Source: an uncultured Clostridia bacterium (GTDB lineage Bacteria > Bacillota > Clostridia > Oscillospirales > SIG627). Taken from it: DNA of 49,475 nucleotides. Below, in pieces: positions 29,952 to 39,025 of this stretch (position 1 is its first letter; every line of letters begins with the position of its first letter). The notes below the pieces were generated by a model, which did no database searches, was not told the origin of the DNA, and worked only from the letters and a program-made list of their open reading frames with translations. A program made the position numbers and the translations under genes. The DNA lies in assembly GCA_946645685.1 (NCBI GenBank), contig CAMPCJ010000004.1:1-49475 (forward strand). Reading direction: 5' to 3'.

Positions 29952-31673
29952 ATGGAGCAAAAGGATTTGAAAAAGCCGCAGCTGGATCTTCGGCCCGGCA
30001 AGTGGAAACCCAAAAAGGGAAAAAAGGTGAAAAAGCACAGACGCCTTCGGCTGCCCGTCCTGCTTTCGGGATGTGTCCTGCTGCTTGCCGCGGCAGGGCT
30101 GATCACGTTTTTCGCCGTAAAGAACAGCCGGGTCTATACCCGGGTGGAGGTGGAAGCGGGAGATCTGACCCTTGTGCCGGAGGACTTTTCCAAAAACGGC
30201 GCCCCGGTCAGCTTCGACCCCTCCTTTTCTCCGGACAGCGTGGATTTCCACACCCCCGGAACTTACAGCGTCAAGCTGAAAAGCGGCGTCTTCCACTACA
30301 CCGCCTCCCTTACCGTCAAGGATACGGTACCGCCCTCCGGGCGCGCCGTGGCGGGTATGCTCTCCCGGGGGGAGCGGAGCGACCCTTCGGCTTTGGTTGC
30401 CGACGTGAAGGATGAAACGCGCGTCACCGTTTCCTTTGAGACCGAGCCGGATACCGCTTCCTGCGGCGTCCGGGACGTGACGGTGCTTTTGACGGATCTG
30501 GGCGGGAACGTGACGAAGCTCCCCGCCACCCTGACCGTCATACCGCTGTATACCGTCCTCGTCCGGGAAGCGGGCGGACAGCTGACCCCGGCGGATTTCA
30601 TCCTGCCGGACTGCTCGGTCGCCGAGCTGTTCCCGGTGGGGGACGACGGCTCTCCCGCACAGGTGGATCTCGCCGCCTTGACGGAAAGTGCCGGAGATCA
30701 TCCCCTGCGCTTCTCCGCGGACGGGCTGATCTGTGACTGCGTTCTGCGGGTGAAGGATACCACGCCTCCCGTGATGGTCCTGCGGGACGTAACGAGCGCC
30801 GTGGGCGCGGAGGTGGAAGCCGCCCTGTTCGTGGAAAGCGTGCAAGACGCCGGCAGCGTGAGCTTCACCGTTTCCTTTACCGCCCCCCTGGATCAAACGG
30901 GCACGCAGACCGTGACCATTCGCGGTGTGGATGATTCCGGCAACGCCGCGGTCGGGAAGGCGACTCTGACCCTGGTGCCGGACGAGGAGCCTCCCGCCAT
31001 CCTCGGCGCGGAAAACATCGTTTCCTACGTGGGCAAAGCCGTCAGCTACCTCTCCGGGGTCTGGGCGGAGGATGCGCTGGATCCCAAGCCGTCTCTCACC
31101 GTGGACAGCGGCGCCGTGGATCTGCAAAAGGAAGGCGTCTACCCCGTGACCTACGTGGCGACGGACGCCGCCGGTAACCGGTCGGAAAAGCAGATCACCC
31201 TCACCCTGCTTACGGAGACCGTTTCCGAAGCGGACGTGATGGCAAAGGCGAAGGAGATCGTATCTTCCATCATCACGCCGGATATGACCCCCCGGGACAA
31301 GGTGGAAGCGATTTACCGGTGGATGAAGAAAAACGTCGCCTACCGGGACGGCGCCACCATCGTGGACTGGCAGCAGGCGGCGTATCAGGGCTTGACCACG
31401 CACCGGGGCGACTGCTCCGTCTTTCAAATGACCAGCCGCGCCCTTCTGACGGCGGCGGGCATTGAGAACCGGCTCATCGATACCGTGCCCTATTACAACG
31501 TGCATTACTGGAATTTGGTGAACATCGGGGAAGGCTGGTATCATTTCGACGCCACTTCGTTCTACGATAAACAGGACTTCTGCTATGTCGACAGCGCCAC
31601 CCTGGCGGAGCGCTCCGTCCATTACCGCCGCTCCCACACCTTTGATCCGGCACGCTTTTCCTACGTCTCATAG
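29952..31673 (+). CDS. Membrane-anchored transglutaminase-like protein with Ig-like repeats
   Basis: Basic N-terminus plus TM; Ig-like segments with DTTPPV and DEEPPAI; transglutaminase triad THRGDCSVFQMTSRALLTAAGI / VHYWNLV / YHFDAT. Confidence 0.82.
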   Translation: MEQKDLKKPQLDLRPGKWKPKKGKKVKKHRRLRLPVLLSGCVLLLAAAGLITFFAVKNSRVYTRVEVEAGDLTLVPEDFSKNGAPVSFDPSFSPDSVDFHTPGTYSVKLKSGVFHYTASLTVKDTVPPSGRAVAGMLSRGERSDPSALVADVKDETRVTVSFETEPDTASCGVRDVTVLLTDLGGNVTKLPATLTVIPLYTVLVREAGGQLTPADFILPDCSVAELFPVGDDGSPAQVDLAALTESAGDHPLRFSADGLICDCVLRVKDTTPPVMVLRDVTSAVGAEVEAALFVESVQDAGSVSFTVSFTAPLDQTGTQTVTIRGVDDSGNAAVGKATLTLVPDEEPPAILGAENIVSYVGKAVSYLSGVWAEDALDPKPSLTVDSGAVDLQKEGVYPVTYVATDAAGNRSEKQITLTLLTETVSEADVMAKAKEIVSSIITPDMTPRDKVEAIYRWMKKNVAYRDGATIVDWQQAAYQGLTTHRGDCSVFQMTSRALLTAAGIENRLIDTVPYYNVHYWNLVNIGEGWYHFDATSFYDKQDFCYVDSATLAERSVHYRRSHTFDPARFSYVS

Positions 31674-31689
31674 AAAGGATGAATGAAAC

Positions 31690-32244
31690 ATGAAACGCTT
31701 TTTGACCGCCCTTCTCGCCGTCGCCCTCCTTTTGGGTCTTGCCGCCTGCGCGGGCGAGGTGAAGGAGATCCGCAAAACCGCCGCTGAAGAAAAATCCGCC
31801 CCCGCCGTGACCGTGGGGAAGGAGGGCTCCGTAGACGGCTACGTCTTCCGTGCGGGGGATTTTTCCATCGCCGTGGACGCCGATATGGCGCCCGTCCTCG
31901 CCGCTCTCGGAGAGGCAAGGAGCTATTACGAGTCCGTCAGCTGCGCTTTCAACGGATTGGATAAGCTTTACACCTACGACCACTTTCAAGTCACCAGCTA
32001 CCCCGCGCCGGACGGCGACCGGGTGCAGACCGTCTGGCTGATGGACGATACCGTCGCCACCCCCGAGGGATTGCGGGTGGGCGCTCCCGCCTCTCAGGTG
32101 GACGCCCTCTACGGCTCGTCTTTCGAGGCGGTGGGCGCCGAGCGGATCTACTCCAAAGGCGGTATGAAACTGAAAGTCATCGTCCAGGAAGACAAAGTCA
32201 CCTCCATCACCTACCAGTCCGTCATCGCTGACGAAAACGATTGA
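31690..32244 (+). CDS. Conserved hypothetical lipoprotein
   Basis: Signal peptide with lipobox LGLAAC; YVFRAGDFSIAVDADMAPVLAALGEARSYYESVSCAFNGLDKLYTYDHFQV. Confidence 0.75.
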   Translation: MKRFLTALLAVALLLGLAACAGEVKEIRKTAAEEKSAPAVTVGKEGSVDGYVFRAGDFSIAVDADMAPVLAALGEARSYYESVSCAFNGLDKLYTYDHFQVTSYPAPDGDRVQTVWLMDDTVATPEGLRVGAPASQVDALYGSSFEAVGAERIYSKGGMKLKVIVQEDKVTSITYQSVIADEND

Positions 32245-32254
32245 CCGGGCAAAC

Positions 32255-32294
32255 AAAAAGAGAAGCAAGCGATTTGCTTGCTTCTCTTTTTTTG
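32255..32294. terminator. Terminator at end of the Dlt-like/AsnB operon
   Basis: AAAAAGAGAAGCAAGC-GATTT-GCTTGCTTCTCTTTTTTT. Confidence 0.85.
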
Positions 32295-32314
32295 CTTTTT
32301 TGTTTTTTCCGCCT

Positions 32315-34399
32315 TCAGCGATCGTCCGGCGTTTCAGGCACGGTGCAGTAGGTGTCCGTCATGTGGGAAGCCGCCACCAGCCGGATCTTCGCCTCCGCAT
32401 GGAAGAAGGAGGCGACCACTTTGGGATCGAAGTGACTCCCGGATCCTTCCCGGATGATCTCCATGGCTTTCTCAATGGGAAAGGGCTCCTTATAGCTCCG
32501 GCGGGAGACCAGAGCGTCGAATACGTCCGCCACCGCCATGATCCGGGCGGACAGGGGAATGGACTCGCCCTTCAGCGCCATGGGATAGCCGGAGCCGTCC
32601 CATTTCTCATGGTGATAATGAGCCATATTGCGTGCCTCCGCCAAATATCCGGAGCGCCAACCCACCGTGTTCATGGCGTGGGAAATGATCTCGCTGCCCG
32701 CGGTGGTATGGGTCTTCATCAGCTCGAATTCTTCCTCGGTGAGCTTGCCCGGCTTATTGAGAATGGCGTCCGGCACCTGGATCTTGCCCACGTCGTGAAG
32801 CGGCGCGGAGTTGGTCACGTTCTCGATAAAATCGTCGTCCACCATGTCGGGGTAACATCCGTCCGCCTTCATTTGTTTGGCAATGATGTTTACGTAAGCG
32901 GCGGTTTTGCGCACGTGGTCGCCGGTGCATTTATCCCGGCTTTCCACCAGATCCGCCAAAACCAGGATCAACCCGTTCTGCAGCTTTTGCACCTGTGCCG
33001 CCTGCTCCTGGGCGTCGGTAATGTACCGCACCGTGTCCTCCGTGGTCTTGGCGAGGGCGTGAAAGAGGTTTTCGATCTCGTCCCCGGTGCGGATGTCAAG
33101 CCCCCGGATCCGTTCCAGGATCTCCCCCCGGGAGCGTTCCGTGTTGTAGGCAAAGGATCCCGCCGCGTCCGCCATGGCGTTCACCGGCGTGACGATGCCC
33201 GACGTAGCGGCGTGCATGCTGATCACCAGGATCAAAAAGAAGAACCCGATGAAAAGGGAAGCGGCTTTCGCCAAAAGGGAGATCTCGTCCATCACAAGTT
33301 TATTCATGGAAATGTCCAGCCCCACGTAGCAAACGCACTCTCCCTGGCTGTTATACACCGGCTCGTACACCGTCAGAAGCCACCCGTAGGAATCGTTGGT
33401 GATTAGGGGATCAATGGGCTTTCCCTCCGTCAACGCGCCGAGATAAGGCTTGAAGGAGTCATCAAAGGAAATGATCTCCCCGGGACGCGCCCCCGGCTCG
33501 TCTTCCGTGTCCAGATCAAAGACCACGTGGCATCCGTCATAGCGGATCTGATACACGTACATATAGAGGAGGGAAGGGTTGCTCGCCCGAAGACTCTCCA
33601 GGCTGTTCTGGGTCTCCATGTACCCTTCCGCGCTTTTTCCCTTCCGGATGAAATCGTCCACCCGCTCCGGGTCAATGAGCCCGGCTTCCACCTTGGCAAT
33701 GGCGCTTCCCAGACTGCTTTGCTCGTCAATGGTGTTCTGATAGTAAAGGAAAACACTGATGGTTATCGCGCCGACGGCGGTGAACACCGTGGCGGCGGAA
33801 ATGAGCAGCGCCGCTTTTCGCCGCAAAGATCGTCCCGTCCGTTTTCCGGCGCTCTCAGGCTGGGCTTTTTCGCCGAACAGAGGAAAGCGGCTGGAAAGCT
33901 TTTCCGGCAAAAAGTGCAGGAGCATAAGGAGGATCAGAACGGTCACCGCCTTGTCCGCCAGTCCCAACAGGATCTGCGAGCGCAGCGGCATCTCCGTGCC
34001 GCTCTTCGCCCAGGAGAAGCTGCCGATCACCCAGGACAGTCCCGACCCCATCAGCGCGCCGATGAGGGTGAACGCCGGGATGGTCGCCAGGGAAGTTGCG
34101 ATCTTTTTGTAAGCTCCTTTCCGGTAGAAAAACGCCGCCGACATTGCCAGCGCCACGTTGAGAGAGCCGTAATAAATGACGTTGCGGTCTACGACCGCCC
34201 CGATCATATTGGTGAAAAAACCGGTAACGGCGCCCGGCAGGTACCCGCCGGCAACGGCGGTGAGAATGGTGCCGAGTCCGTCAAAGTAATACGGCAGATG
34301 AAAGATCTTTGCCAGGATAATACCGACGAGATTCACCCCTATGCCGCCCAGACACAGCCATAGGCCGCGTTTCCAACCGAGCTTTTTAGGTTTCGTCAT
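32315..34399 (-). CDS. Multi-domain membrane sensor with C-terminal HD-GYP domain
   Basis: N-terminal multi-TM module resembling ECF S-component-like domains, extracytoplasmic sensor region, HAMP-like linker, then APLHDVGKIQVPDAILNKPGKLT...HHEKWDGSGYP. Confidence 0.85.
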   Translation of the reverse strand: MTKPKKLGWKRGLWLCLGGIGVNLVGIILAKIFHLPYYFDGLGTILTAVAGGYLPGAVTGFFTNMIGAVVDRNVIYYGSLNVALAMSAAFFYRKGAYKKIATSLATIPAFTLIGALMGSGLSWVIGSFSWAKSGTEMPLRSQILLGLADKAVTVLILLMLLHFLPEKLSSRFPLFGEKAQPESAGKRTGRSLRRKAALLISAATVFTAVGAITISVFLYYQNTIDEQSSLGSAIAKVEAGLIDPERVDDFIRKGKSAEGYMETQNSLESLRASNPSLLYMYVYQIRYDGCHVVFDLDTEDEPGARPGEIISFDDSFKPYLGALTEGKPIDPLITNDSYGWLLTVYEPVYNSQGECVCYVGLDISMNKLVMDEISLLAKAASLFIGFFFLILVISMHAATSGIVTPVNAMADAAGSFAYNTERSRGEILERIRGLDIRTGDEIENLFHALAKTTEDTVRYITDAQEQAAQVQKLQNGLILVLADLVESRDKCTGDHVRKTAAYVNIIAKQMKADGCYPDMVDDDFIENVTNSAPLHDVGKIQVPDAILNKPGKLTEEEFELMKTHTTAGSEIISHAMNTVGWRSGYLAEARNMAHYHHEKWDGSGYPMALKGESIPLSARIMAVADVFDALVSRRSYKEPFPIEKAMEIIREGSGSHFDPKVVASFFHAEAKIRLVAASHMTDTYCTVPETPDDR

Positions 34400-34463
34400 G
34401 GTTGTTCCTCCGTGTATATGCGCGATGAAGTGCTGTCAACAGACTGTCATACAAGCGTCGCCG

Positions 34464-36317
34464 TCAATCGGGCCACTTCTGAACGTGTGCCTGGTTATCC
34501 CCGCGGGTCGCCGGGCGGCTGCGCCGGTTTTGCGCGGGCGGGGCGGGACGGCGTACCTGCCGGGGCTGCTGCCGCGCGGGGCGGCGCGTCTGCTGCGGCG
34601 TCTGCCGGATCTGCCTGCCTTGGGGTGCGCCTTGTCGGCGGGGCGGGCTTTGAGAGGGACGTCGCTGTCCCTGACGGGGCGGCTGCACCGCCTCCGGCTT
34701 GCGGAAGCGCTCCGGCACGCGGGCTACGACTTTGCCGGAGCCTAAGGCGTCGCTCTTACCGGAGAACACGCGATAGCCCTCCTGAAAGGCGTTCCGGGCG
34801 GCGCGAAGTCTGTGTTGGGTCTGTTTTCTCTCCTGCTTGCGGATCTCCCGCAGACGGCGGTTTTCCCGCTCCATTATTTCCTGGATGACCTGCCGCCGCT
34901 CCCGGGTGTTCCGCCGGTACTGCACGTATACGGTGATGATGAGAGCGGCAAGATATACCACCGCGGAGAAGATGACGATGATCAGGAAGACCCGCGCGGG
35001 ACCCGCGGAGAAGAAATGGCTGACGCCGTCCCAGATCTGCAGCCAGCGGGACAGGGGCACATTCGCCTGGGCGACCAGCTTTACCGTCCCCAGCTTTTCA
35101 TCGCCCCAGTACAGCGCCATTTCGCCGCATTCCTGCCCCTTGCGCACGGGCGCGTCCAGCGTATTGCTTCCCAGTTGGAGTTCTTTTCGGATATCCCCGT
35201 CCGAAAGATTGGCGGGCAAAAGGGCTTTCAGGGTGGATTCCGTCACCAGAACGGCGTGATCGGCGCCCCCGGACAGGCGTACCTTCTTTTCCCCCACGGT
35301 GGTCTCCTTCACCACCACTTCCGTGACGGCATACTCCTTCCGGCACCAGTCCAGAATGGCGGCGGCGTCCCGGTAGGAGGAGATCTGACTGCCGTCCTGC
35401 GCCTCGCTCAGATCCGTCCCCCCGGATACCAGCACGATGGCGTTTGCCTCGCCGGAGGCGCGGCAGGTGGCGCACACGTATCCCCCCAGGGGGGTGTACC
35501 CGGCGATAAAGCCCCGGGCGCCCCGGATCATATAATCCTTCTCCGCGTCAAAGGGGATCAGCGCGTTCCGGTTGGTAAAGGTGCGTTCCTCGGACAGATT
35601 GGTGGCGGGAACGGAGAGGCGTTCTTCGGAGGTGAAGTTCATGAAGTCGTTGATCCGGTAAAGCGCGCGGCACAACGAAAGCGTATCCCGCAGCGTGGTG
35701 TGCATCAGGGAATCGTAAACCCCGGTGGGGTTGGTGTAGTACGTCCCCGTCATCCCCAGCTCCGCCGCCCGGGCGTTCATCCGGTCTACAAAGGCAGCGG
35801 AGGAGCCGCTCACCACCACGGCAAGCGAGGTGGCGGCGTCGTTGTCGTTGGCGACCACCAGCCCCTTCAAAAGGGATGTGATCGGCAGCACTTCCCCCAC
35901 TTTGAGCCGCAGTCCGGAGCGGCTGGAGCCGGAGAGCATGTCCTCCCGGATCTCCACGGAAACGTCACCCGCCTCCCGGCGGTATTCAAACGCCACCAGG
36001 GCGGTCATCAGCTTGGTGAAGGCGGCGGGCGCGATGGGCTCGTCCGCGCCCTTTTCCAACAGCGTCTTGTCAAACGCCAGGTCGTAGCACAGGGCTTGCG
36101 GACAGTAGACGTTCGGCTGGGCAACGCCGCCGTAAGTGAAGGATACCGGCGTGTCCTCCGTTTGCAGAGGGGCAGAAGGCGTCTCGGCGTTCTGTACGGG
36201 CTCTTCGGCACCCTGCGCTCCCGGATCCGGTTCCGCCCGGGACACGAGACAAAGACCCGGCAGCAGCGTCAGCACCGCCAGGAGAAGACAGAGCAGTCTT
36301 TGTCCCGTTTTCTTCAT
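34464..36317 (-). CDS. DacA-like D-alanyl-D-alanine carboxypeptidase-fold protein, catalytic motifs lost, basic C-terminal tail
   Basis: PAAFTKLMTALVAFEY (PASLTKMMT-like), LLKGLVVANDNDAATSLA, NRNALIPFDAEKDYMIRGARGFIAGYTPLGGY; C-terminal TM then R/Q/P-rich tail. Confidence 0.8.
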   Translation of the reverse strand: MKKTGQRLLCLLLAVLTLLPGLCLVSRAEPDPGAQGAEEPVQNAETPSAPLQTEDTPVSFTYGGVAQPNVYCPQALCYDLAFDKTLLEKGADEPIAPAAFTKLMTALVAFEYRREAGDVSVEIREDMLSGSSRSGLRLKVGEVLPITSLLKGLVVANDNDAATSLAVVVSGSSAAFVDRMNARAAELGMTGTYYTNPTGVYDSLMHTTLRDTLSLCRALYRINDFMNFTSEERLSVPATNLSEERTFTNRNALIPFDAEKDYMIRGARGFIAGYTPLGGYVCATCRASGEANAIVLVSGGTDLSEAQDGSQISSYRDAAAILDWCRKEYAVTEVVVKETTVGEKKVRLSGGADHAVLVTESTLKALLPANLSDGDIRKELQLGSNTLDAPVRKGQECGEMALYWGDEKLGTVKLVAQANVPLSRWLQIWDGVSHFFSAGPARVFLIIVIFSAVVYLAALIITVYVQYRRNTRERRQVIQEIMERENRRLREIRKQERKQTQHRLRAARNAFQEGYRVFSGKSDALGSGKVVARVPERFRKPEAVQPPRQGQRRPSQSPPRRQGAPQGRQIRQTPQQTRRPARQQPRQVRRPAPPAQNRRSRPATRGDNQAHVQKWPD

Positions 36318-36326
36318 AATAGTCCT

Positions 36327-37241
36327 CTATTCCAAAACTTCTTTTGCGTTTTCCAGATCGTGGGCGATCTGCTCCTTCAATGCCGCAAGATCCCGGAATT
36401 TCTTTTCCTCCCGCAGAAAGCGGAGAAAGCGAACGGTTGCGGTTTTGCCGTACCCGTCTCCGGAAAAATCGAATAAATGCGTCTCCGCGGTATCCGCCCC
36501 GTTTTCCTCCACAGTGGGGCGCCGCCCCACGTTGCATACGCCGCCGTAGCGCTTGCCGTCCAGGATCGCCTCCACGGCGTAAACGCCTCTCCGGGGGATC
36601 ACGTAGTCGGCGGGGTAGACCTGGTTGATGGTGGGAAAGCCGATGGTTCGCCCCAGGCGCTTGCCCTCCGTCACGGGAAAGCGGATGAAATACGGCCGCC
36701 CCAGCATCTCCCGGGCGTCCTCGGGTCTCCCCTCGGTCAGCGCCAGGCGGATCCGGGTGGAGGAGACGGGCTCGCCCCGCCAAAGCACGGGCGGCACCAC
36801 GATCACGTCGGCGCCCGCCTTTTTCATTTCCCGCTTCAGATCCTCCGGCGTTCCTTCCCCGTTTTTACCGAAGCGGAAGTTGAAGCCGCACACGACCGCT
36901 TCCGCGCCCAATTCTCCGGCGAGGATTTCCCGGCAAAAGGCGGCGGGAGACAGATCCCGCACCCGGGCAAAGTCTTCCTCCACCAGAACGGAAGCCCCCA
37001 TTTCCTCCAAAAGGAGAGCCTTGTCCTCGGAAGAGAGGATGCTTTCCTTCCCGTGCCCGGGAAAATACCGGTCCGGGTGCCGCCCGAAGGTCCACACCAC
37101 GCTCGTCAGTCCGCTCTCCTTTGCTTTTCGCAGGCAAGCGTTCACGATGGCGGCGTGACCCCGGTGGATCCCGTCGAAATTGCCCAGGCACAGGCAGGTG
37201 CCGCTCAGGCGCTGCCCGCCGGTCAAGCGCAGTAAAGCCAT
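36327..37241 (-). CDS. ribF: Bifunctional riboflavin kinase/FAD synthetase
   Basis: LCLGNFDGIHRGHAAIV; GKRLGRTIGFPTINQ; RRGVYAVEAILDGKRYGGVCNVGRRPT. Confidence 0.95.
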   Translation of the reverse strand: MALLRLTGGQRLSGTCLCLGNFDGIHRGHAAIVNACLRKAKESGLTSVVWTFGRHPDRYFPGHGKESILSSEDKALLLEEMGASVLVEEDFARVRDLSPAAFCREILAGELGAEAVVCGFNFRFGKNGEGTPEDLKREMKKAGADVIVVPPVLWRGEPVSSTRIRLALTEGRPEDAREMLGRPYFIRFPVTEGKRLGRTIGFPTINQVYPADYVIPRRGVYAVEAILDGKRYGGVCNVGRRPTVEENGADTAETHLFDFSGDGYGKTATVRFLRFLREEKKFRDLAALKEQIAHDLENAKEVLE

Positions 37242-37251
37242 ATCTGTTCTG

Positions 37252-37764
37252 TTACACTTCCTCGACAAAAGAGACGCGCGCCATACGCATTTCCCGCAGG
37301 GGACGGTCGGAAAAGTCCGTTTCCGTCTCGGCGATGCGATCCACCGCCTCCATACCGCTTATCACCTTGCCGAAGGCGGCGTACTGCCCGTCCAAATGGG
37401 GCGCGTCCTTGTGCATGATGAAGAATTGGCTGCCCGCGGAGTCCGGCGCCACGGAACGGGCCATGGACAAAACGCCCCGGGTGTGGCGGATCTCGTTGCG
37501 AACGCCGTTCCGGGAGAATTCCCCTTTGATGGTCCAGCCGGGGCCACCGGTGCCGGTGCCCGTGGGATCGCCCCCCTGGATCATGAAGCCGGCGATGACC
37601 CGGTGAAAGATCAGTCCGTCGTAAAAGCCCTTTTCCACCAGGCGCTTGAAATTATCCACCGTAATGGGCGCCTGATCGGGGTACAGCTCCGCGATGATCT
37701 CGTCGCCATTTTCCATTTCAATGCGGATCAGATCCGTTTTCGTTTTCGTCATTTGATAAGCCAT
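37252..37764 (-). CDS. Cyclophilin-type peptidyl-prolyl isomerase, probably cytosolic
   Basis: APITVDNFKRLVEKGFYDGLIFHRVIAGFMIQGGDPTGTGTGGPGWTIKGEF; no signal peptide. Confidence 0.93.
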   Translation of the reverse strand: MAYQMTKTKTDLIRIEMENGDEIIAELYPDQAPITVDNFKRLVEKGFYDGLIFHRVIAGFMIQGGDPTGTGTGGPGWTIKGEFSRNGVRNEIRHTRGVLSMARSVAPDSAGSQFFIMHKDAPHLDGQYAAFGKVISGMEAVDRIAETETDFSDRPLREMRMARVSFVEEV

Positions 37765-37819
37765 TTTGGTTTCTCCTTTTCGGGGTGTGGGTCGTTTTGA
37801 ATAAAGGGTCTGGGACGGG

Positions 37820-38461
37820 TCAGTTTGCCCCGTCCGCGCTCGCCGTCAGGGTGACCTTCTCCATGATCACCGGCGTGACGGGCTTGTCGTTCGCCCCGGT
37901 CTTCACGGCGGCGATCTTGTCCACCACGTCAAGCCCGGTCACCACCTTGCCGAAGGCGGCGTACTGTCCGTCCAGGGAAGGGTAGTCCTTGTGCATGATG
38001 AAGAACTGACTGCCCGCGGTATCCCGGTACGGCGCGTCGTTATAGGGATTGCCCTGCCGCGCCATGGAGATCACGCCACGGGTGTGCTTGAGGTCGTTCT
38101 TCACGCCGTTGGCGGAAAATTCCCCCTTGATGGTCCAGCCGGGGCCGCCGGTGCCGTTGCCCGCGGGATCGCCTCCCTGGATCATGAATCCGGAGATCAC
38201 CCGGTGAAAGGTCAGCCCGTCATAGAAGCCGGAGGACACCAGCTTCTTGAAGTTTGCCACGGTGATGGGCGCCACGTCCGGGTACAGCTCCACCACGATG
38301 GTGCCGTAGTCCTTCACGTCGATGCGCACAAAGTTGGGCGTGCCGTCGTCCGCGGGAGAGGCGGACGGCGCCGTCGCTTTTTCCGTTTCCCCGCCGCCGC
38401 AGCCGGTAAGGCATAGGGTGAGGGCGCAGAGCGTGAGCAGGAAAGCAAAGATCCTTTTCAT
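37820..38461 (-). CDS. Cyclophilin-type peptidyl-prolyl isomerase, lipoprotein
   Basis: Lipobox LCLTGC; same cyclophilin core FYDGLTFHRVISGFMIQGGDPAGNGTGGPGWTIKGEF. Confidence 0.93.
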   Translation of the reverse strand: MKRIFAFLLTLCALTLCLTGCGGGETEKATAPSASPADDGTPNFVRIDVKDYGTIVVELYPDVAPITVANFKKLVSSGFYDGLTFHRVISGFMIQGGDPAGNGTGGPGWTIKGEFSANGVKNDLKHTRGVISMARQGNPYNDAPYRDTAGSQFFIMHKDYPSLDGQYAAFGKVVTGLDVVDKIAAVKTGANDKPVTPVIMEKVTLTASADGAN

Positions 38462-38793
38462 CGGTAATATTTGAAGTAGCAGATGATACTTCTCTCCTTT
38501 TCGTGTATTTCGTCAAAGCCCGTGAACATGACGCCGTCGCGGCTCATCAGCTCTCCGCTGCGCACGTCCCCGTCCCGGCACTTGAAGAGACTTTCCGTTT
38601 CGGCGTTTACGAATACGTACCCCGCGCTTACGCAGACGTAGGCGTCCCGGGCAATGACGATATCGCCCGCCTCCGTCCGCTCCGTCACCGCCCGGAGCCG
38701 CTTTTTGTCGTATCGCGCCGCCTCTTCCCGCCGGTAAGCGGGAGAGTTATAATAGCGCTTAGGGAATAGTTTCCTGTATAACTGTTTAATCAT
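38458..38793 (-). CDS. Small hypothetical protein
   Basis: MIKQLYRKLFPKRYYNSPAYRREE...; ATGA overlap with the lipoprotein cyclophilin suggests co-translation. Confidence 0.55.
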   Translation of the reverse strand: MIKQLYRKLFPKRYYNSPAYRREEAARYDKKRLRAVTERTEAGDIVIARDAYVCVSAGYVFVNAETESLFKCRDGDVRSGELMSRDGVMFTGFDEIHEKERSIICYFKYYR

Positions 38794-38919
38794 AAAAAAC
38801 AATATACCAAAAAACAGGAGTCCTGTCAAGGCAAAGCGCCCTGATTTTCGCCGGAACGGGGCGGGGGCGGCGCCGGGAAAAAAGAAGGGGAAAAACCGCG
38901 GAAAAATGCCCCGGATTTC

Positions 38920-38948
38920 TTGACTTTTCCGGCGAAAAACTGTATGAT
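38920..38948 (+). promoter_or_regulatory. Sigma-A-like promoter of the pot operon (TTGACT-17-TATGAT)
   Basis: TTGACT 38920-38925, 17 nt, TATGAT 38943-38948. Confidence 0.65.
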
Positions 38949-39025
38949 AAATTGATTTGTATCTTGAAATGGGGTAGGAGGCTTTTTTGCTCCGAAGATC
39001 ACCCCCGAGGAGAGGAGGAGGATAC

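Noticed and set aside
29886-31637. 583-aa minus-strand ORF opposite the transglutaminase gene
   Set aside because: Antisense shadow ORF with low-complexity Gly/Arg/His content; the plus-strand protein has a complete catalytic triad.
34812-36476. 554-aa plus-strand ORF opposite the DacA-like gene
   Set aside because: Antisense shadow; the minus-strand protein has recognisable DacA-fold motifs, signal peptide and TM helix.
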